From: Roseivirga sp. UBA6052
GTDB lineage: Bacteria > Bacteroidota > Bacteroidia > Cytophagales > Cyclobacteriaceae
NCBI GenBank assembly: GCA_002427755.1
Contig: DIYO01000003.1
Coordinates: forward strand, 1 to 64,000
Length of the DNA: 64,000 bases
Direction of reading: 5' to 3'
The position numbers were made by a program, and so were the translations under genes. The stretch's first letter is position 1, and each line of letters starts with the position of its first letter. The notes beneath the pieces are model-generated. The model saw only the letters and a list, made by a program, of their open reading frames with translations. It did no database searches and was not told the origin of the DNA. Below are positions 23,685-32,131 of this stretch, one piece after another.

Positions 23685-24634
23685 TCAAGGCAGGCGTAAT
23701 AGGAGGAGCCGGCTATACTGGTGGGGAGTTAGTACGATTACTGCTCAATCATCCAGAGGTTGAATTGACTTATGTATTCAGTAGAAGCCAAGCTGGAAAG
23801 CCAATTCATTTTGTACATCAAGATCTTTTGGGTGAGACAGAGATAGAATTCTCGGACAGTTTTGAGGCTGAAGTGGATGTCGTTTTCCTCTGCATGGGGC
23901 ATGGAGAGTCATCAAAATTCTTGGAAGCGAACACGATTAAAGAAGGCACTAAGATCATTGACCTTAGTCAGGATTACCGCTTAGACGATGATAAAGTTTA
24001 TGGCCTACCAGAACTCAATAAAGAGGCAATCAAAGGAGCTGATTTTGTAGCAAATCCGGGTTGCTTCGCTACTGCTATTCAATTGGGGCTATTACCCCTG
24101 GCGCATAATGGTGCTTTAAAAGAAGTGCATGTTTCTGGAGTTACAGGTTCTACTGGTGCAGGGCAGAATCCTTCCAAGACTACACACTTTAGTTGGAGAG
24201 ATGGCAATATTTCTACTTACAAAGCATTTGAGCACCAGCATTTGGCTGAGGTCACCAAGAGTCTGATGCAGTATCAGCCTTGGTTTGAAGATCGCATCAA
24301 CTTCATTCCTTACAGAGGCAATTTTACTAGAGGTATTTTGGCTACGGCTTATCAATACATCGAGTGGCCATTAGAAGAGGCGATTCGTGTATATCAAGAA
24401 TATTATGAAGATCACCCCTTTACATGGGTGACAACGGAGAGTTTGGATTTAAAACAAGTGGTAAATACCAATAAGTGTTTTGTAAGTCTTAGTTATCATG
24501 GCGGCTATTTGATGATTCAAACTGCCATTGATAATCTTCTCAAAGGTGCGAGTGGTCAGGCCGTTCAAAACATGAATTTGATGTTTGGTTTTGATGAGAC
24601 TTTTGGATTAAGACTTAAAGGAACAGGTTTTTGA
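23681..24634 (+). CDS. argC: N-acyl-gamma-glutamyl-phosphate reductase
   Basis: A 317-residue NADPH-dependent enzyme. The Rossmann motif GVIGGAGYTGGELVRLL lies at about 5-21 and the active-site Cys in VANPGCFATAIQLG at about 128; HQHLAEV, with its conserved His, is near 186. It reduces the acyl-glutamyl phosphate to the semialdehyde, the third step of the pathway. It starts in a 4-base overlap with argG and is followed by a palindromic intergenic repeat before proC. Confidence 0.95.
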   Translation: MIKAGVIGGAGYTGGELVRLLLNHPEVELTYVFSRSQAGKPIHFVHQDLLGETEIEFSDSFEAEVDVVFLCMGHGESSKFLEANTIKEGTKIIDLSQDYRLDDDKVYGLPELNKEAIKGADFVANPGCFATAIQLGLLPLAHNGALKEVHVSGVTGSTGAGQNPSKTTHFSWRDGNISTYKAFEHQHLAEVTKSLMQYQPWFEDRINFIPYRGNFTRGILATAYQYIEWPLEEAIRVYQEYYEDHPFTWVTTESLDLKQVVNTNKCFVSLSYHGGYLMIQTAIDNLLKGASGQAVQNMNLMFGFDETFGLRLKGTGF

Positions 24635-24645
24635 TAAAAATTTAA

Positions 24646-24710
24646 GTCATTCCCGCGTAGGCGGGAATCCCCTTGTGAGCATGGGAGATCCCCGTCTTCA
24701 CGGGGATGAC
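24646..24710. repeat. Palindromic intergenic repeat (GTCAT...ATGAC, REP/MITE-like)
   Basis: A 65 bp element between argC and proC. It starts GTCATTCCCGCG, ends CGGGGATGAC, and contains two inverted pairs: CCCGCgtaGGCGGG at the left and ATCCCCGtcttcaCGGGGAT at the right, with complementary termini. Such GTCATTCCCGCG elements are widely dispersed short palindromic repeats in bacteria. It is G+C-richer than its surroundings. It lies inside the operon without a T-tract. Confidence 0.8.
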
Positions 24711-24725
24711 TAGAAAAAGATAGGT

Positions 24726-25538
24726 ATGAACATATCAATAATAGGTACAGGTAATTTGGGGCTTTCAATCGCAGAAGGAATTCTTTCTTCGAGTGAGATT
24801 GATTTACAGAAACTTTATCTCACGAAGAGACATCCGCAAAATCTTCAGGATGAATTCAAAGACAATGAGAAAGTCATTGCTACATCAGATAATCAACTAG
24901 CAATTAGTTCTTCAGATGTTGTGATTTTGGCTGTTCAGCCAGGGCAATTAAATGCTTTACTTGAGCAGCTGCATGATGATTTTGATCCGCAGAAGCAATT
25001 GATTATTTCCACGATTACCGGAAAGCAAATCAAAGACTTTGAAGCACATTTAGGTAGGGGCTTTAGCATCATCAGATCAATGCCTAATACTGCTGCTGCA
25101 GTAGGAGAATCCATGACTTGTATATCCTCTAATGCGGCTGGTGAAACCAAGATTGATGTGGCAAAAGCAATCCTGTCAAGTTTGGGTGAGGTTATGGTCA
25201 TTGAAGAGTCGCTTATGCAAGCAGCTACTGTGGTTTGTGCCAGTGGAATTGCATTTTGGATGCGTCTGATCAGAGCAACAACACAAGGTGCTATTCAATT
25301 GGGCTTTGACGCCCCGGAAGCACAGCAGATGGCAGTGCAAACCTGTCTTGGGGCCGCTAGTCTACTGCAGAAGGCTGGTGGTCATCCTGAGTCTGAAATT
25401 GACCGTGTAACCACACCAAAAGGATGTACGATTGAAGGATTGAATGAAATGGAACACCAAGGAATGAGCTCTGCCTTGATCAAGGGGCTGGTTACCTCTT
25501 TTGATAAGATTGAAGAGATTAAAAAGGTAAGCAGATGA
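24726..25538 (+). CDS. proC: Pyrroline-5-carboxylate reductase
   Basis: A 270-residue enzyme with the N-terminal NAD(P)H motif SIIGTGNLGLSIAEGIL (about 4-20), AVQPGQL near 78, the conserved IIRSMPNTAAAVGESMT (about 116-132), and the C-terminal dimerisation signature PEAQQMAVQTCLGAASLL with VTTPKGCTIEGL. It reduces pyrroline-5-carboxylate to proline. Its place inside the arginine operon is seen in other Bacteroidota and ties proline supply to the same transcript. It overlaps argD by 4 bases. Confidence 0.93.
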   Translation: MNISIIGTGNLGLSIAEGILSSSEIDLQKLYLTKRHPQNLQDEFKDNEKVIATSDNQLAISSSDVVILAVQPGQLNALLEQLHDDFDPQKQLIISTITGKQIKDFEAHLGRGFSIIRSMPNTAAAVGESMTCISSNAAGETKIDVAKAILSSLGEVMVIEESLMQAATVVCASGIAFWMRLIRATTQGAIQLGFDAPEAQQMAVQTCLGAASLLQKAGGHPESEIDRVTTPKGCTIEGLNEMEHQGMSSALIKGLVTSFDKIEEIKKVSR

Positions 25539-26653
25539 AGCCATTTGACGTATATCCGTTGTACCCGATCGAACCTGTGAAGGCTCAGGGTTGCTATCTC
25601 TGGGATAAGGATGGCATGCAATATCTTGATCTTTACGGAGGTCATGCCGTGATTTCGATTGGGCATAGTCATCCTAGATATGTATCTAAGATTTCAGAAC
25701 AGATTCAGCAAATAGGATTTTATAGTAATTCAGTTCAGAATTCACTTCAAATAGAACTTGCTGAAAAGCTCGGGCAAGTTTCTAAGTACGAAGATTATCA
25801 ACTTTTTCTTTGTAGCTCAGGTGCAGAGGCAAATGAGAATGCTTTGAAACTGGCTTCTTTTCATACGGGTAAAAGCAAAGTGCTAGCGGTCTCAGGAGCA
25901 TTTCATGGAAGAACTTCGGGGGTAGTAGCGGCTACGGATAATCCAAAAATTGTGGCGCCATTCAATGCCAATCATGATGTGGAGTTCATCCCTTTTAACG
26001 ATGTAGATATATTAGCTTCAGCGTTTGACGAAACTGTAGCAGCGATAATCATAGAAGGAGTACAAGGTGTTGCGGGTGTTTATTCGCCAACACAAGAATT
26101 TCTTTCTAAGGCACAAGCATTATGCGACTCTTTTGGCTCATTGCTCATACTAGATGAAGTGCAATCAGGTGCTGGCAGAACAGGAAAGTACTTTGCACAT
26201 CAGCATTTCGATGTGAAACCAGACATCATCACATTAGCAAAAGGGATGGGCAATGGATTTCCGGTAGCTTCAGTATTCATCAGTCGAAAAATAGAACCTT
26301 GGGCAGGTATGTTGGGAACAACGTTCGGTGGCAATCACTTGGCTTGTGCAGCCGCCTTATCAGTGCTGGAGATCACTTGTGAAGAAAAGCTCATGAAAAA
26401 CGCTTCCATCATGGGAGCATATGCCAAGGAAAAATTAATGGCAATCGATCAAGTGAATGAAGTTCGCGGAGAAGGATTGATGCTAGGAGCATCTTTCGAC
26501 TTTCCTGTAGCCGAACTAAGAAAGAAGCTTTTGATGAAGCATCAGGTCTTTACAGGTTCGGCAGCGGATAAAAATACGCTTCGTATACTGCCTCCATTGA
26601 ATATTAAGCAAGAACATATTGACCATTTTATATCAAAGCTTAAACTGGCCTGA
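25535..26653 (+). CDS. argD: Acyl-ornithine aminotransferase
   Basis: A 372-residue class III PLP aminotransferase. LYGGHAVISIGHSHPR at about 32-47, FLCSSGAEANENALKLA (about 90-106), FHGRTSG, the ILDEVQSGAGRTGK block (about 205-218) and the PLP Lys in ITLAKGMGNGFPVA (about 234) are intact. In this operon it transaminates the N-acyl-glutamate semialdehyde to N-acyl-ornithine. Whether the acyl group is acetyl or succinyl cannot be told from this gene. Coupled to proC. Confidence 0.93.
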   Translation: MKPFDVYPLYPIEPVKAQGCYLWDKDGMQYLDLYGGHAVISIGHSHPRYVSKISEQIQQIGFYSNSVQNSLQIELAEKLGQVSKYEDYQLFLCSSGAEANENALKLASFHTGKSKVLAVSGAFHGRTSGVVAATDNPKIVAPFNANHDVEFIPFNDVDILASAFDETVAAIIIEGVQGVAGVYSPTQEFLSKAQALCDSFGSLLILDEVQSGAGRTGKYFAHQHFDVKPDIITLAKGMGNGFPVASVFISRKIEPWAGMLGTTFGGNHLACAAALSVLEITCEEKLMKNASIMGAYAKEKLMAIDQVNEVRGEGLMLGASFDFPVAELRKKLLMKHQVFTGSAADKNTLRILPPLNIKQEHIDHFISKLKLA

Positions 26654-26655
26654 GC

Positions 26656-27597
26656 ATGAAAAATTTCTTGTCCATAAATGATGTGAATGACCCCATGGCT
26701 TTAGCGCAAGAAGCTTTGGCTTTCAAAGATGATCCGATTCAACATGATTTGCATAAGGGGAAGAAAGTCGGTTTTGTCTTCTTTAATCCAAGTCTCAGAA
26801 CTCGATTGAGTTCTCAGATTGCGGCAGAGAATTTAGGAGCCAATGCTATTGTCTTGAATATTGGTAAAGATGGCTGGGCGCTTGAATTTGAAGATGAAGT
26901 GGTCATGAACAGCGATAAACCTGAGCATATCAAAGAAGCTGCAGGTGTCCTAGGAAGGTATTTCGATGTGATTGGTATTCGTACTTTTCCTGGGTTGACC
27001 TCTAGAGAAGATGATTATCAGGAGAAGATGATTCAGGCTTTTCGTGAAAATACTGATAAGCCGATTCTAAGTTTAGAAAGTTCTACTGTTCATCCTTTAC
27101 AGAGTCTGGCAGATTTGGTTACCATTCAAGAACATTGGAAAGAGAACCGCAGACCGAAAGTGGTCTTGTCTTGGGCACCTCATGTCAAGGCCTTGCCACA
27201 AGCAGTAGCCAATTCTTTTGCCCAATGGATGAATGCCTCAGATGTGGAGTTTAGCATTACACATCCGGAGGGGTATGACCTTGCAACTGAGTTTGTGGGT
27301 GATGCCAAGGTGTCTTATGATCAAAAGTCAGCATTGGCCGATGCCGATTTTGTCTATGTCAAGAATTGGTCTTCATATTATGACTATGGAAAGGTTTTAA
27401 CTCAAGACCCTTCATGGACTATTTCGAACGGCCACTTGGAAGTTACCAATCAAGCAAAGGTGATGCACTGTCTACCCGTAAGACGAGGAGTAGTGATAAA
27501 AGATGAAGTATTGGATGGGCCTCAAGCCATTCACTTAGACCAATCAGAGAATAGAATTTTTGCGGCTCAGGCGGTATTGAATAGATTACTAACATAA
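26656..27597 (+). CDS. argF': N-acyl-ornithine carbamoyltransferase (succinylornithine type by residue 89)
   Basis: A 313-residue transcarbamylase. The carbamoyl-phosphate loop reads FFNPSLRTRLS (about 42-52), HPLQSLADL is near 147 and MHCLPVRRG near 276. The segment GWALEFEDEVVMNSDKPEHI is the acyl-ornithine-specific loop, not found in ordinary ornithine transcarbamylase. At the position that separates acetylornithine (Glu) from succinylornithine (Pro) enzymes, this protein has Pro89 followed by EH. From published work on the Xanthomonas and Bacteroides enzymes this suggests N-succinylornithine as substrate. It forms N-acyl-citrulline in the middle of the operon. Confidence 0.9.
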   Translation: MKNFLSINDVNDPMALAQEALAFKDDPIQHDLHKGKKVGFVFFNPSLRTRLSSQIAAENLGANAIVLNIGKDGWALEFEDEVVMNSDKPEHIKEAAGVLGRYFDVIGIRTFPGLTSREDDYQEKMIQAFRENTDKPILSLESSTVHPLQSLADLVTIQEHWKENRRPKVVLSWAPHVKALPQAVANSFAQWMNASDVEFSITHPEGYDLATEFVGDAKVSYDQKSALADADFVYVKNWSSYYDYGKVLTQDPSWTISNGHLEVTNQAKVMHCLPVRRGVVIKDEVLDGPQAIHLDQSENRIFAAQAVLNRLLT

Positions 27598-27608
27598 AGA
27601 AATAATTA

Positions 27609-27696
27609 CGTCACTGCGAGGTACGAAGCAGTCTCCTGATTGGGCTCTGATACTTGATCGTGAGATTGCTTCTTCGCTTCGCTCATCGCAATGACG
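27609..27696. repeat. Palindromic intergenic repeat (CGTCACTGCGAG...CAATGACG)
   Basis: An 88 bp element between argF' and argB. Its ends are complementary (CGTCACTGCGAG with CGCAATGACG) and it includes GAAGCAGTCTC at the left with GAGATTGCTTCTTC at the right. This is the common CGTCATTGCGAG/AGCAATCTC type of dispersed palindromic repeat. Transcribed, it would form a long imperfect hairpin. Confidence 0.8.
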
Positions 27697-27703
27697 ATAA
27701 AAT

Positions 27704-28489
27704 ATGAAAGAGAAATTGACCGTAGTAAAAATAGGTGGCAAAGTCATCGACCAAGAATCATTGCTGGATCAGTTTCTTAAAGACTTCAGTCAGGTTGATG
27801 GGAAGAAGATCTTAATCCATGGTGGAGGCAAAATAGCCTCTGAAAAGGGAAGGCAATTAGGTGTAGAACCCAACTTGGTTGAGGGAAGGAGAATTACAGA
27901 TAAAGCCACTTTGGAAGTTGTGACTATGGTTTATGGAGGGTTGGTAAACAAGAATATTGTAGCCAAACTTCAAGCAAAAGGAGTAAATGCTTTAGGCTTA
28001 TCTGGTGCAGATGCTAATGTGCTAAAGGCGGTTAAACGGCAGGTCAAAACAATAGACTATGGCTTCGTGGGTGATGTAACAATTGAGAATGTTAATGCTC
28101 CCATTTTCAACAATTTCTTGCAATCGGGTTTATGCCCAGTCATTTGTGCTTTAACGCACGATGGTCAAGGCAATTTGTTGAATACTAATGCCGATACTAT
28201 GGCAAGTATTGTTGCTTCAGCGATGAGCAATACTTATGAAGTAAATTTGATCTACTGTTTTGAACAGCCGGGTGTATTGGAAGACTTCGAGAAACAGATA
28301 GTGATCGAAGAATTGACAGCTAAGACATACTCAATATACAAGGACAAGGGCGTGATTGCTGACGGGATGATTCCTAAATTGGATAATGCTTTTGCAGCCT
28401 TAAACAATGGAGTTAATTCTATTTCAATAGGTGCTTTTGATCAACTTGAAAGATTGATAAATAGAAAGTCAGGTACTCAAATTTTATAG
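27704..28489 (+). CDS. argB: N-acyl-glutamate kinase (acetylglutamate kinase family)
   Basis: A 261-residue amino-acid kinase. VVKIGGKVIDQ (about 7-17), KILIHGGGKIASEKGRQLGV (about 35-54) and the nucleotide site DKGVIADGMIPKLDNAFAALN (about 221-241) match ArgB. Bacteroidota ArgB proteins of this short type occur with acyl-ornithine carbamoyltransferases. It phosphorylates the N-acyl-glutamate. Located after a palindromic repeat, 8 bases from its end. Confidence 0.93.
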   Translation: MKEKLTVVKIGGKVIDQESLLDQFLKDFSQVDGKKILIHGGGKIASEKGRQLGVEPNLVEGRRITDKATLEVVTMVYGGLVNKNIVAKLQAKGVNALGLSGADANVLKAVKRQVKTIDYGFVGDVTIENVNAPIFNNFLQSGLCPVICALTHDGQGNLLNTNADTMASIVASAMSNTYEVNLIYCFEQPGVLEDFEKQIVIEELTAKTYSIYKDKGVIADGMIPKLDNAFAALNNGVNSISIGAFDQLERLINRKSGTQIL

Positions 28490-28491
28490 TC

Positions 28492-29547
28492 ATGAAGGAT
28501 TTAATTAATCCAGTGGAACTACTAAGAAAATTGATCAGCATTTCTTCTTTAAGTAAAGAGGAAGGTGGAACTGCTGATTTGCTTTTCAATGAGATGAGTA
28601 GTTATGGTTTGACTGTTAATCGATCTGACAATAACCTTTGGGTAATAGACAGCAGGTATAGACCTGATCTTCCCACTGTGCTGCTTAATTCTCATCATGA
28701 CACCGTAAAGGCTAATAAAGGTTATACGCGTGACCCATTGAGTCCAGATATTGAAGACGGTAAGCTTTATGGTCTTGGAAGTAATGACGCGGGAGGATGC
28801 TTGGTGAGTTTATTATTCACCTTTACTCATTTTCAAAAGATTGAGCGGCTACCTTTTAACCTCATTATTGCTGCCACCGCTGAAGAGGAGATTTCTGGAA
28901 AAAATGGAATTGCTTCTATTCTTGACAAATTGCCGCCTATCGACTTTGCGATAGTTGGTGAGCCTACTTTGCTCAATTTGGCAATAGCTGAAAAGGGTCT
29001 TATGGTACTAGACTGTGTGGCGAAAGGTCAATCTGGTCATGCGGCTAGAAATGAAGGCATCAATGCCATTTACGAATCCTTGGGAGATATAAAGTGGTTT
29101 CAGACCTATCAGTTCGATAAGGTAAGTCCACACCTAGGGCCTATTAAGATGACAGTTTCTAAGATTGAAGCGGGAATTCAGCATAATGTAGTGCCTGCTG
29201 AATGCAAATTTGTGGTTGACGTAAGAACTACTGATGCCTACTCTAATCAAGAGACTTTGGATATAATTAAATCTAAAGTGAGGAGCGAAGTTCAAGCCAG
29301 GTCCACTCGATTAAACCCTTCGGGCATAAGAGTTGATCATCCCATTCACATAGCTGCTCAAGAACTGGGTATAGCCTCATATGGTTCGCCCACGCTTTCA
29401 GATCAGGCACTTATGCCCTTTGAAAGTGTAAAGTTTGGGCCTGGAGATTCGGCTAGATCTCACATGGCCGATGAATTTATTTACCTGAATGAAATTGAAG
29501 AAGGAATTTCTGCTTATATCAACCTATTAAATCACTTAACTTTTTGA
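28492..29547 (+). CDS. argE: M20 deacylase (acetyl/succinyl-citrulline or -ornithine deacylase, ArgE-like)
   Basis: A 351-residue M20 metallopeptidase. Metal and catalytic motifs: NSHHDTV (about 67), GLGSNDAGGCLVSLL (about 94), AATAEEEISGKNG (about 127, with the catalytic Glu pair), FAIVGEPT (about 155), and HMADEFI at the end. In a pathway with an acyl-ornithine carbamoyltransferase the deacylase acts on N-acyl-citrulline. The gap to argB is 2 bases. The gene symbol is by analogy; substrate not shown. Confidence 0.85.
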   Translation: MKDLINPVELLRKLISISSLSKEEGGTADLLFNEMSSYGLTVNRSDNNLWVIDSRYRPDLPTVLLNSHHDTVKANKGYTRDPLSPDIEDGKLYGLGSNDAGGCLVSLLFTFTHFQKIERLPFNLIIAATAEEEISGKNGIASILDKLPPIDFAIVGEPTLLNLAIAEKGLMVLDCVAKGQSGHAARNEGINAIYESLGDIKWFQTYQFDKVSPHLGPIKMTVSKIEAGIQHNVVPAECKFVVDVRTTDAYSNQETLDIIKSKVRSEVQARSTRLNPSGIRVDHPIHIAAQELGIASYGSPTLSDQALMPFESVKFGPGDSARSHMADEFIYLNEIEEGISAYINLLNHLTF

Positions 29548-29559
29548 AATGAAACCGAC

Positions 29560-29607
29560 ATAATTCAAAAAATTATTAGAGTTAAAAATCATGATTTTTT
29601 GAATTAT
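29560..29607. other. Perfect 14 bp inverted repeat between argE and argH
   Basis: Arms ATAATTCAAAAAAT (29560-29573) and ATTTTTTGAATTAT (29594-29607) with a 20-base loop. The stem's lower part is an A/T tract, so transcribed RNA would fold into a hairpin whose distal strand is U-rich. It may act as partial terminator or RNA processing site that separates argH from the upstream genes. Confidence 0.55.
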
Positions 29608-29649
29608 CAAAGGTTCCATATAGCCATTAACCTCAAATAACAAATACAT

Positions 29650-30981
29650 ATGAAACTCTGGCAAAAAGAAACCTCTGTATCTGAAATCGTAGATCGATTT
29701 ACCGTAGGGAGAGACTTAGAATTCGATATCGATTTGGCACCATATGATGTGCAAGGATCTTTAGCGCATACGGCCATGTTAGAAAGCATCGGTCTGCTGG
29801 AGAAGAAAGAGTTAAATCAGATTAATGCTTCACTCAAAAAGATCTACCAGTCTATTGTTGTGGGTGATTTTGAGATGATGGATGGTGTGGAGGATATTCA
29901 TAGTCAGGTAGAATTGATGCTCACTGAGGAGCTAGGTGATGTGGGAAAGAAGATTCACAGTGGCCGATCTAGAAACGATCAGGTCTTGGTTGATCTAAGA
30001 CTTTTTATGCGTTCTGAAATTGACTCTATTGCAAATGGTGTTCAAGTGCTTTTTGAGCGATTGATCAAATTGAGCGATGAGCATGAAGACACTTTAATGC
30101 CCGGGTATACGCACATGCAAGTGGCCATGCCATCATCCTTTGGTCTTTGGTTTGGCGCTTTTGCTGAAAGCTTGGTTGATGATGTTCATATGCTTTCTGC
30201 TGCCCAAAAAGTTGTGAATAAGAACCCTTTGGGGTCAGGTGCTGGCTTTGGTTCTTCTTTTCCTTTGAATCGCAAGATGACAACCAAGTTGTTGGGCTTT
30301 GATGAACTCAATTACAATGTGGTGTATGCCATGATGGGTAGAGGCAAAGCTGAAAAGACTTTGGGCTTGGCCATGTCGTCAATTGCGGCTACACTGGGCA
30401 AAATGGCCATGGATATTTGTTTATATATGGGCCAAGATTTTGGGTTTCTCACTTTTCCAGATGATCTCACAACAGGTTCTAGCATAATGCCTCACAAGAA
30501 GAATCCTGACGTATTTGAATTGATGCGCGGAAAGTGTAATAAAATTCAAGCCTTGCCGAATGACATAGCTATGCTCACTACGAATTTACCAACGGGCTAT
30601 CATAGAGAAATGCAATTGATTAAGGAGTTGCTCTTTCCTGCGATTCAAGACTTAAAAGACTGCTTATTCATGGCTGACTTCATGTTAGAGAAAGTCAAAA
30701 TCAATACGGACTTAATTCTTCAAGATAAATACAAATACCTGTTTAGTGTAGAAGAAACCAATAGACTGGTTTTATCCGGAGTGCCTTTTAGAGATGCCTA
30801 CAAGCAGATCGGGATGGCGATTGAGCGAGGAGAGTTTGAACCTGAGAAATCTGTGACTCATTCTCATGAAGGAAGTATTGGAAACCTGGGCTTGAAAGAA
30901 ATTGAGAATATGATGCAAGAGGCTTTGGTAGCACTCGATGCTCCTCAATGGCAAAATGCGATCAAAAAATTAACTACTTAA
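29650..30981 (+). CDS. argH: Argininosuccinate lyase
   Basis: A 443-residue fumarase/aspartase-superfamily enzyme. DVQGSLAHTAML (about 34-45), HSGRSRNDQVLVDLRLF (about 104-120), the catalytic-region signature GSSIMPHKKNPDVFEL (about 276-291) and NLPTGYHREMQLIKE (about 316) are all present. It splits argininosuccinate into arginine and fumarate and closes the pathway. It is the last gene of the operon, 102 bp after argE, and overlaps the convergent purT by 8 bases. Confidence 0.96.
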   Translation: MKLWQKETSVSEIVDRFTVGRDLEFDIDLAPYDVQGSLAHTAMLESIGLLEKKELNQINASLKKIYQSIVVGDFEMMDGVEDIHSQVELMLTEELGDVGKKIHSGRSRNDQVLVDLRLFMRSEIDSIANGVQVLFERLIKLSDEHEDTLMPGYTHMQVAMPSSFGLWFGAFAESLVDDVHMLSAAQKVVNKNPLGSGAGFGSSFPLNRKMTTKLLGFDELNYNVVYAMMGRGKAEKTLGLAMSSIAATLGKMAMDICLYMGQDFGFLTFPDDLTTGSSIMPHKKNPDVFELMRGKCNKIQALPNDIAMLTTNLPTGYHREMQLIKELLFPAIQDLKDCLFMADFMLEKVKINTDLILQDKYKYLFSVEETNRLVLSGVPFRDAYKQIGMAIERGEFEPEKSVTHSHEGSIGNLGLKEIENMMQEALVALDAPQWQNAIKKLTT

Positions 30982-32131
30982 TCTTCACTTGATCAGCTGC
31001 CATTTTTGCCGAAGCCTTAACAGCTTCTATTTCTGTAGTATTTTCTGAAAAGCTTAAGGCTATGCCCATTCTACGATAAGGTTTGGTAATAGGCTTGTTA
31101 AACAATTCTACCGTGGTATTAGGAATGTCTTCTATACTTTCTAGGCCAGAGATTTGGGGTTTATTTCCAAAAGACTCAGTTAGTATGGCTTGGCTCGCAG
31201 CAGCTCTGACTAAATCCACTTTGTCAATTTTTGAACCTAACATGGCTTTAATATGAAGATCGAATTGGTTTAGGCTTTGAGAGCCTGCAAGGGTTACTAG
31301 TCCTGAACTATGTGGTCTTGGACAAATCTCGTTGAAATACACTTTGCCTTTGCTGATAAAGAATTCTACACTCCAGACGCCTAAACCCTTTACTGATTCA
31401 AGTATGGTCAATGCCATACTCTCAGCTTCTTTTAATAAGCTTGATTCTACAAGGGCAGGTTGCCAGCTATTACTAAAAGCACCTCTTTTTGTGGTATGTC
31501 CGATTGGTGGACAAATAAGGATGTTTCCATCTTCTTGCCTTACCAATAAGAGCGTAATCTCTTGTTCAATGGGAATGAACTCTTCGACTAAAATCTTCTT
31601 ATGATCAGCTCTTGCTTTCTTGGCTTTATTCCAAGCCCCTTCAATTTCAGTTTCGTACTTAATAATAGATTGTCCTAATCCTGAAAATGAGATAGCGGGT
31701 TTTACAACGCAGGGTAAACCAAGACTTTTGGTTGCTAAAATGAGCTCGTCTAAAGTTGAAACAGCTATAAAGTCTGGCGTATTTAGTTTTAATTTTCTTG
31801 CCAAACTCAGCGTTTTCCTTTTGTTGAATGCCAGTTTAATAGCATTAGCATTGGGGTAGATCATTCGCCCACTCTTTTCCAATTCTACCAAAAATTCAGA
31901 AGAGACTGTTTCAATTTCGGGAATTATGTAGTTAGGCTTTTCCCTGTTTATAATCTCGAGTAACCTATTGTTATTTCGAAGGTCAGCAAGGTGCCAATTA
32001 TGAGCTTCATGCATAGCAGGTGCATTTTCATAATGATCAACAGCTACTACATGAAGCCCGTGCTTCTTTGCAGATCTCGTTAGCATAAGGCCTAATTCAC
32101 CTGCTCCAAGAAGTAGTAGTTTTTGTTGCAT
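30974..32131 (-). CDS. purT: Formate-dependent GAR transformylase PurT
   Basis: A 385-residue ATP-grasp enzyme. Substrate site blocks LLGAGELGLML (about 6), VAVDHYENAPAMHEAH (about 28-43) and YIIPEIETVSSEFL (about 72) and the C-terminal CPRPHSSGLVTLAG (about 280) are clearly PurT. It uses formate and ATP to formylate glycinamide ribonucleotide in purine synthesis. One oddity: the ATP phosphate-binding loop, SSSGKGQ in E. coli, reads SFSGLGQ here (about 148-154), losing the Lys. Convergent with argH. Confidence 0.9.
   Translation of the reverse strand: MQQKLLLLGAGELGLMLTRSAKKHGLHVVAVDHYENAPAMHEAHNWHLADLRNNNRLLEIINREKPNYIIPEIETVSSEFLVELEKSGRMIYPNANAIKLAFNKRKTLSLARKLKLNTPDFIAVSTLDELILATKSLGLPCVVKPAISFSGLGQSIIKYETEIEGAWNKAKKARADHKKILVEEFIPIEQEITLLLVRQEDGNILICPPIGHTTKRGAFSNSWQPALVESSLLKEAESMALTILESVKGLGVWSVEFFISKGKVYFNEICPRPHSSGLVTLAGSQSLNQFDLHIKAMLGSKIDKVDLVRAAASQAILTESFGNKPQISGLESIEDIPNTTVELFNKPITKPYRRMGIALSFSENTTEIEAVKASAKMAADQVKIK

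Noticed and set aside
24565..24768. Open frame across the argC end and the palindromic repeat on the - strand
   Set aside because: Created by the repeat and the opposite strand of argC and proC; no start context or family.
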